From Scenedesmus sp. ARA3 (taxonomy: Eukaryota > Chlorophyta > Chlorophyceae > Sphaeropleales > Scenedesmaceae): a DNA stretch of 64,000 nt. The notes under the pieces are model-generated. The model searched no databases and was not told the origin of the DNA. It saw nothing but the letters and a program-made list of their open reading frames with translations. A program made the translations under genes and the position numbers. Numbering within the stretch: position 1 is the first letter of the stretch; every line of letters starts with the position of its first letter. The stretch lies in the NCBI GenBank assembly GCA_004335835.1, contig RWJK01001548.1, forward strand, positions 50,744 to 114,743, in the 5' to 3' direction. Below are positions 58,902-64,000 of this stretch, piece after piece.

Positions 58902-61262
58902 TGAGACAATGCCCAGCTTCTTGAAGGCCAGCGCGCACTGGGAGGTCTTACCCTGCAGCCAATAACAAGGATGGGAGCAGCAGCAGTAGCAGCAGCAGTG
59001 TGAGATAATGCCCAGCTTCTTGAAGGCAGCGCGCACTGGAAGGTCTTACCCTGCAGTCAATAACAAAGGTGGGAGCAGCAGTAGTAGCAGCAGCAGTGTG
59101 AGATAATGCCCAGCTGCTTGAAGGCCAGAGCGCACTGGAAGGTCTTACCCTGTGGGTGCAGAGACGCAGGGCAGCAGCAGCAGCAGCAGCAGCGTGAGTA
59201 AAGCGGCAACAGCTGCAAGGCAGCACACACTGGGGAGCCTTGCCCTGCACACGCCACTGGCAGCAGCACTGGATGCTGACATAGGAACACAAGGCAGCAG
59301 GTGCAAAAGCAGCCGCTTGCTACAGCTTGCTGATACCCAGCAGCCCCTAAAGAACCAAAACAAAGTCCGCGCACCTGTCCATTGCCGCCCCAGACACCCG
59401 GGATGTGCGGCACCTGGACCTTGTGCAGCCTCACACCACAACCTGTTTAGACGCAAGCGTTGGAGGTTAAAACATTTACACTGCCCCAGGCCGCACCTGT
59501 CCCTTGCCTCCCCAGATACCCAGGATGAGGGGCACCTTGATCTTGGGCAGGTCCATGAAGTTCTTGGCCACGTGGATGGTGATCTTGTCCAGGAAAGCAG
59601 GAGAGATGTAGAAGCCTGTGTGTTATAACAGCACATGTAACACAGCGGAAGCAGCAGCAGCAGCAGCAGCGTGGGTGAGATACAGGTCGTAGCCACATGG
59701 ATGGCAATCTTGTCCAGAAAAGCGGGTGACATGTAGAATCATGTGTTGAAATGGCACATGTAACAAGCAGCAGCAGCGACAGCAGCGGCAGCAATTAGGG
59801 TGAGCTGTGGGCAGCAACATGATCAAGACAAGGCACCAAAGCAGCTCAGCCACACCCCTGTGCTGCAAGAGCAGCGGCAGCGGCAGCTGCAGCGAAATCC
59901 TGCAAGCTGGTCAACGTGGATGCCGACCATGCGCTGACGCTGTGCAGCAGCAGCAAGCTGTCGACACACACCAGGCAGCGATGCCAGCGTTGCGCGCATA
60001 CTCCCTGTACATATGAATGCATACATGCAGCCATGATATCAGGAGCAGGAGCAGCAGCAGCAGCAACGCACCATCCTCGATGTTGTTGAAGGTCTTGGCT
60101 GCCTGGCTCAGGTAGTCGCTGCTGTTCATGACGGCATTGGCAGTGCCGGCGGTGCCGCCCCAGCCCTGGAACAGCTCGTCAACCATGCCGCGGCCACGCG
60201 CAATGTCTTGCTGCAGACATTAAGCAAAAGACAAGACAGGAACACATGATGGTGTCAGGCATGCTGATAGCTGGAGAATCGAAACAAGGGACGCCAGGTG
60301 CCGCCCCAGCCCTGGAACAGCTCGTCCTGCCGTGGCCATGCCGTGGCCATGCCGTGGCCATGCGCAATGTCTTGTTGCAGGGTTAAAAGAAGAGGATTCA
60401 GCGCAACACAGGAGGTCAGGATGGGCAGAGGATTCCTGCAGAGCAGATGCTGTAAACTTGCAGGATGGCTGTGTGTAGCCCTAGTTGAATAACAAGCGGA
60501 AATGCCAGCGTTGGCCCAGCGAGGTTGGATGCAGCAGCCTTATAGCCACAGCCATTGCTACACAGAGGGTATGCCTTGCTACACAGAGGGTATTGTAGCG
60601 CACGACAGCGTGAGCAGGAAGCTGCTGAGTTGCAGGTGCTGCTGCTCCTGCAAATCAAAAGCTCCAGCCTGCCTGACAGCTGTCTGTTGGATCCCCAATT
60701 ACTACTGCTATAGATAAGCCCACAACAATCGAAGCCTCGGTGCCAATGCGTCAGATGGCACATCGAGGTGGCCAACAATCAGCAGGAAACTGCAACGCCG
60801 GTGTGGGCTCTGCTGCTCCCCCTCGAAAGCAAACTGCTTGCCCTCAAACAAACGACGTATACAAGATATATTTGCTGATGATCCATGGACAATGCAGTGC
60901 CTCATTGCACCAGGGCAACTCCTCCCGCGACTGGACCCTTCTGCTGCCTCGCACCTGGTCATCGGATTGGTCGTTGCCGGCATCCATCGCACTCCAGCGA
61001 CCCTTCTGGGACTTGCTGGCCTGAACAGGTGCGACGCGGACCTACGCAAAGCAGAACAAATTGCACGGGCCGAGTTTGAGTGGGGTGCTACCGAACAGAC
61101 GATGCAGTGCACCTAAAGCCCAATTGGCGGCCAGACCAATACTGATCAAGTATACATGCTACAATGGTCGTCTGTAGAGCACCACATCACTTCTAGGCAG
61201 CTCACCTGCTTCACGGCAGTGCGTGCAGCGCATGGGCGCTGCCCAGCAATGCTGCGAGGCAT
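55615..61262 (-). CDS. RCA: Chloroplast Rubisco activase, 10 exons
   Basis: AAA+ ATPase that removes sugar-phosphate inhibitors from Rubisco in the stroma. Exons 61262-61206, 61020-60955, 60210-60072, 59615-59497, 58847-58723, 58135-57918, 57491-57379, 56896-56792, 56367-56263 and 55755-55615 close to 395 aa with TAA. ATG 61262 follows an in-frame [22 protein letters not shown] is a short transit peptide. Then [16 protein letters not shown] (Rubisco-interacting N-domain), [19 protein letters not shown], Walker A GGKGQ|GKT (about 123-130, split by an intron), Walker [14 protein letters not shown] (about 181-193), [18 protein letters not shown], sensor [11 protein letters not shown], and [18 protein letters not shown]. 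The C-terminus [16 protein letters not shown] lacks the redox Cys extension of plant alpha isoforms, as in the short form. Introns contain many exon-end copies. Confidence 0.95.
56165..57325 (-). repeat. Exon-end copies around the activase C-terminal exons
   Basis: Two copies of the end of the exon at 57491-57379 ([13 protein letters not shown] plus GTGAGG at about 57270-57320; a decayed one at 57160-57195); a copy of the start of the 56367 exon ([12 protein letters not shown]) at 56440-56490; and a copy of its end (EKPAIPLD plus GCGAGT) at 56157-56200. Confidence 0.85.
58184..58468 (-). repeat. Three copies of the start of the activase Walker B exon
   Basis: Segments at about 58184-58249, 58295-58358 and 58410-58468 encode EAS(D/N)QIKKGKMxxLFxNDL up to the codons of Walker B, each preceded by CAGGGAGG-type acceptor sequence. 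They lie upstream of the real exon at 58135. Differences include [10 protein letters not shown] and [12 protein letters not shown]. Confidence 0.92.
58900..59250 (-). repeat. Four copies of the start of the activase P-loop exon
   Basis: Copies at about 58900-58953, 59005-59052, 59105-59155 and 59215-59250 encode GKT(F/S)[11 protein letters not shown] or decayed versions. The second has a 1-nt deletion. Each begins with GGTAAGACC-like sequence and follows a (CTG)n or pyrimidine tract with CAG, upstream of the real exon at 58847. Confidence 0.92.
59370..60395 (-). repeat. Exon-end copies around activase exons 3 and 4
   Basis: A copy of the exon 4 start ([16 protein letters not shown]) lies at 59690-59740; a copy of its end ([16 protein letters not shown] plus GTGCGC) at 59370-59422; and a copy of the exon 3 start ([20 protein letters not shown]) at 60300-60380, which carries a further local triplication of GGCCATGCCGT. 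Confidence 0.87.
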
Positions 61263-62026
61263 GAAAACTTATATTAGGACAAACTGTTTGCTTCGACGGG
61301 GTCCAGTATCAAAATTGAGCAGCATAGCCCACCTCTTCTGGCCTGCAAGCTGCATGATGCTGCTTTTCAGGAGAGTATGGAGGAAACGGCAGTGATAAAG
61401 GTGAAAATTTCGTGACCAGCGAAACGCAAAGGTGCCGTGCCGACTACTGGTGACCGGACAAGTAAGCTGGGACCAAGTCTACTATAACGAGCTAAACCCT
61501 CTGCATTGACTGCATGTGAAGCAAAGGCGGGTTTATCACCTTTCATTATCCATTTGAACGCTCATCAGGCAGCCAGACGGTAGGGAGGCACGTGTTGCTC
61601 CAGTCACCGGGCCGGATCGTTCGCAGCAATGTGCAGCCAGGCTACAGAGCAGCTGATGGATGAGTATGCTTTGAGCAATGTGCTTTTGCATGATGGGTGC
61701 CAGTGTAGGTGTCTGTGGTGGGCTGCAGTTCGCAGTGGATGATGTCACCTCTGTACAGCCTGACCCCACTGCGCACACTGTGCCACTGCGCCGCACCATG
61801 GGGTATGGTGAGCCACCAACCAGATGGGGAAATTCTTCGAAATTAGTATATTACATCATTCCTCATGCGGGTTATAGCGCCCTGGTACCACGACAGCATC
61901 AGTTTTTTCGTACCCAGTTTGCATTGCACAACAATGGTTGCAACGCCGCATTGGGGCGGCCCCAGTGGGGCCCCGCAACTTGCGGGCAGCTGAGCTGGCA
62001 CCGTGCGGCTGCGGCCGCCGCGTGAC
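61263..62026. other. Activase upstream region
   Basis: About 760 bp upstream of the activase ATG, between two genes transcribed in the same direction. Presumably holds the light-regulated activase promoter, but I see no motif I can name with confidence. Confidence 0.35.
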
Positions 62027-62748
62027 GTGCAGTTGCACTTCACGTACCCTTCTGTAACGAGCCATCCTTCAAAAATAATACACAAATCATGATTCCTGCA
62101 AGCTGCGCAATCTTTGTGCCCCCCATCATGTAATCATTACATCATCACCAGTCACTGGTGGTGACCACGGTGGTGACGCAACAAATGGTGGGCACCCATT
62201 CGCTGCCACGCCTTCATCATCGTCATTTTAACCCATCAAGCCACAGGGCTGCAACGCCTTGTTCCGAGTCCTGCAAGGTGTGTACTCTTCGTGCCTGCCG
62301 CATTGTAGAACAGAAGGTGGGCCCCCGCAAGCTGCACAGCAGCCGCCTCCTGACGTGCAATGACAGCCTTCTATCATAGAAGGCCATGATGACCAGCCTA
62401 CATTCAAGCACAAACCACACGCTGTGATTCCTGCAAACTGCTACTCTGCGCATGTGTGCCCGCCGAGTTGCTCATCCAAAGGTGGCCAATCACAAGTTGC
62501 CACTACTGCTGCATGACTTGCAGTGACACTTCATGCAACCTTCTGCATATAGCCCTCATTCTGGCGCAAATTACATCCATGTTTCCTGCAGGCTGTGTAT
62601 CTGTGCCAGCTGTCATGCACATCCCAAGGTAGCCCATCATAAACTGCCACCGCCGCTGCTTGACTTTTGCAGTGACACTATGCACGTCTCATCATTTAAA
62701 TCTCAGTTTGGCCCGCACACAAGCCCCCTGCGTATCTTAGCTGCTGTT
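62027..62748. repeat. Degenerate tandem repeat of about 150 bp downstream of the MYND gene
   Basis: Recurrent landmarks in order: TGACGTGCAGTTGCACTTCA / TGACGTGCAATGACA / TGACTTGCAGTGACACTTCA / TGACTTTTGCAGTGACACTA at about 62026, 62352, 62514 and 62661, each followed by GATTCCTGCAA(G/A)CTG-like sequence at 62089, 62437 and 62580. Copies are strongly diverged. They follow the MYND gene's stop (minus strand), so they may be 3' UTR-derived. Confidence 0.6.
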
Positions 62749-63925
62749 CTACGTTGCTGCTGCCTCCGCTGCTGCTGTAGCTGCTGCGGCTGGCATGGCC
62801 TTGTCCTTGCACAGCGCCTTGTGCCACTTCCAGTGCTCCACCTGGCAGGCCTTGCAGCAGTACCTGAAAAGACAGCGGCAGCAGTAGCAGCAGCAGCATT
62901 CCGGCAGCATAGTAACTGGTGGCATCAACATTATCAAGAGGTTGCTAAACTCGACCCAGCGTCAGGCCAGCAAGCCTGACTGCAGCGCACGCTCAGCACA
63001 CCAAATGGGGCACCCTGCAGGAAGGCACAAGCCAAAAGCATACTGCCGGCAATAGGGAGGTGTGCTGCGGCCTTGTAGACTGGCACATGCTAAATGATAA
63101 CAACTGCTGCCAGCCAAACTCCGCCTAACTTGCGGCCAACATTGCGCCACTCACCTTGCTTCCAGCGGGCGCACACGCAGCTCTTGCCACCCACCAGCAG
63201 CAGCTCGCTGCGCTGCGCCAGGCTCACGCAGCCAGGGTTGTTGCAGGCTGTGCTGAGCGGGATGCCACTGCCTGCGCACAGCTCAGCAGCTGCTGCGGCA
63301 GCTGCACCTCCTGCAGGCCTGCCAGCAGCTGCTGCAGGGCGGTAGGCTCCGCAGCTGCTGATGCGTTATCGTGTTGCGCAGTCAGCGCCCCAAGTGCTGC
63401 TGCCTGCTGCTCCAGCCGCTGCAGCAGCTGCTGCAGCACGTCTGTTGCTATGCCACACATACACAGGTAGTTGCGCAGCGCATCCACGCAGCTCCCACCC
63501 CACCACACCAGAAACAAGATCATCTCCCTCAGTGCACTTAGGGGCAGCAGCTGCTGCTGGGTGGCGTCGGCATCAGCCGCTTCACAACTGCCAGGTGTAG
63601 GTGTTGGAGGCTGCTGAACATGACACACTACAGCCTCCAGTGCACTGGCCATCACAAACAAGCAGCGGCTCAGCAGTGCTACCCACTGTGCAGCAGCCCC
63701 ACCACCTACAGCAGCAAATGCTGCTGCTGCTGCTGCTGCTGCTGCTAGCTCAGCTTGGCTTGCTTGCTGCTGGCTGCCTGTCACTGCCTGGCCACTGCTG
63801 GAGCTGATGGTGCCGCTGTTGCTGCTAACGCTGCTGATGCGGCATGCCTGCTCCATGACTGCAGTCAGCACTGAGCAGCTTGAGAACATGACGCGGCCTG
63901 CTATGCTGAACAAGGAGTGAAGCAT
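62749..63925 (-). CDS. MYND-type zinc-finger protein, partial model
   Basis: A long ORF (63925-63224) with helical, Ala/Leu-rich sequence (DALRNYLCMCGIATDVLQQL, RLEQQAAALGALTAQHDN) leads into a MYND region typical of algal proteins. CNNPGCVSLAQRSELLLVGG and KSCVCARWK are at about 63240-63156, and YCCKACQVEHWKWHKALC is in the last exon (62863-62749, TAG). These supply the Cys/His ligands of a C6HC zinc finger, a protein-interaction module. The frame of the CNNPGC segment differs from the long ORF just upstream, and the phase at 63155 does not fit the last exon. An exon is missing from my model, or the gene has indels. The 5' end may lie beyond the window. Confidence 0.6.
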
Positions 63926-64000
63926 GTGTGGCTCATGTTAGATACTATGTGGAGCACGCTCCACCTTTTGACTTTTTGACTTTTTGCAAAAAGCGCCAAA

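Noticed and set aside
1..64000. Exon copies as a pure assembly artefact from noisy long reads
   Set aside because: Copies differ by many substitutions, conserve splice sites and obey a fixed orientation rule in nine genes. The 41-bp and 43-bp repeats are homogeneous and could still be affected, so raw-read checks are advised.
1..64000. tRNA, rRNA or snRNA genes
   Set aside because: No tRNA arms or rRNA-like stretches were recognised by eye on either strand; a covariance-model scan would be needed to exclude them.

Overview
This is nuclear DNA from a green alga. The evidence is GT-AG introns in every gene, chloroplast-targeted ascorbate peroxidase and Rubisco activase, a putative thylakoid-lumen precursor, extreme CAG/CTG richness and long Ala/Gln/Ser tracts. 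A chlorophycean, perhaps a Sphaeropleales or Scenedesmaceae species, fits best; that placement is inference. Two runs of 50 N interrupt CTG tracts, so this is assembled sequence with repeat-limited gaps.

Layout: chloroplast ascorbate peroxidase (minus, 5782-538); a divergent rhodanese-domain protein (plus, 6185-9786); a bZIP transcription factor with a very long Q/A-rich tail (plus, 11538-16373); a papain-family cysteine peptidase followed by RCC1-type repeats, apparently broken in two places (plus, 18636-24229); a putative thylakoid-lumen protein (plus, 26165-29702); a MITE-like element (30297-30598) in a gene-poor stretch; a coiled-coil/AT-hook protein (plus, 34316-36423); a SET-domain protein with a low-complexity tail of about 1,150 residues (minus, 44934-38095); spliceosomal PRP31 (plus, 46118-53098); Rubisco activase (minus, 61262-55615); and a MYND-finger protein (minus, about 63925-62749, 5' part uncertain). 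For seven genes I rebuilt exons by hand and the splice phases close exactly (APX 308 aa, rhodanese 230, bZIP 1076, lumen protein 241, SET 1531, PRP31 492, activase 395).

The outstanding feature is not one gene but a pattern across nearly all of them. The ends of exons, together with the neighbouring splice site, are repeated as diverged partial copies inside the adjacent intron. Copies of an exon's 5' end, with acceptor AG, lie upstream of the real exon. Copies of its 3' end, with donor GT, lie downstream. Copies of a last exon, often with a stop codon, lie beyond the real stop. I count more than 50 copies. Many introns also carry a (CTG)n tract immediately before the acceptor CAG. I know of no description of this as a genome-wide architecture. 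It would supply many decoy or alternative splice sites and last exons.

The genes do not form an operon or pathway; this is ordinary eukaryotic gene order on both strands. APX, activase and probably the lumen protein act in the chloroplast; PRP31, bZIP and AT-hook proteins are nuclear.
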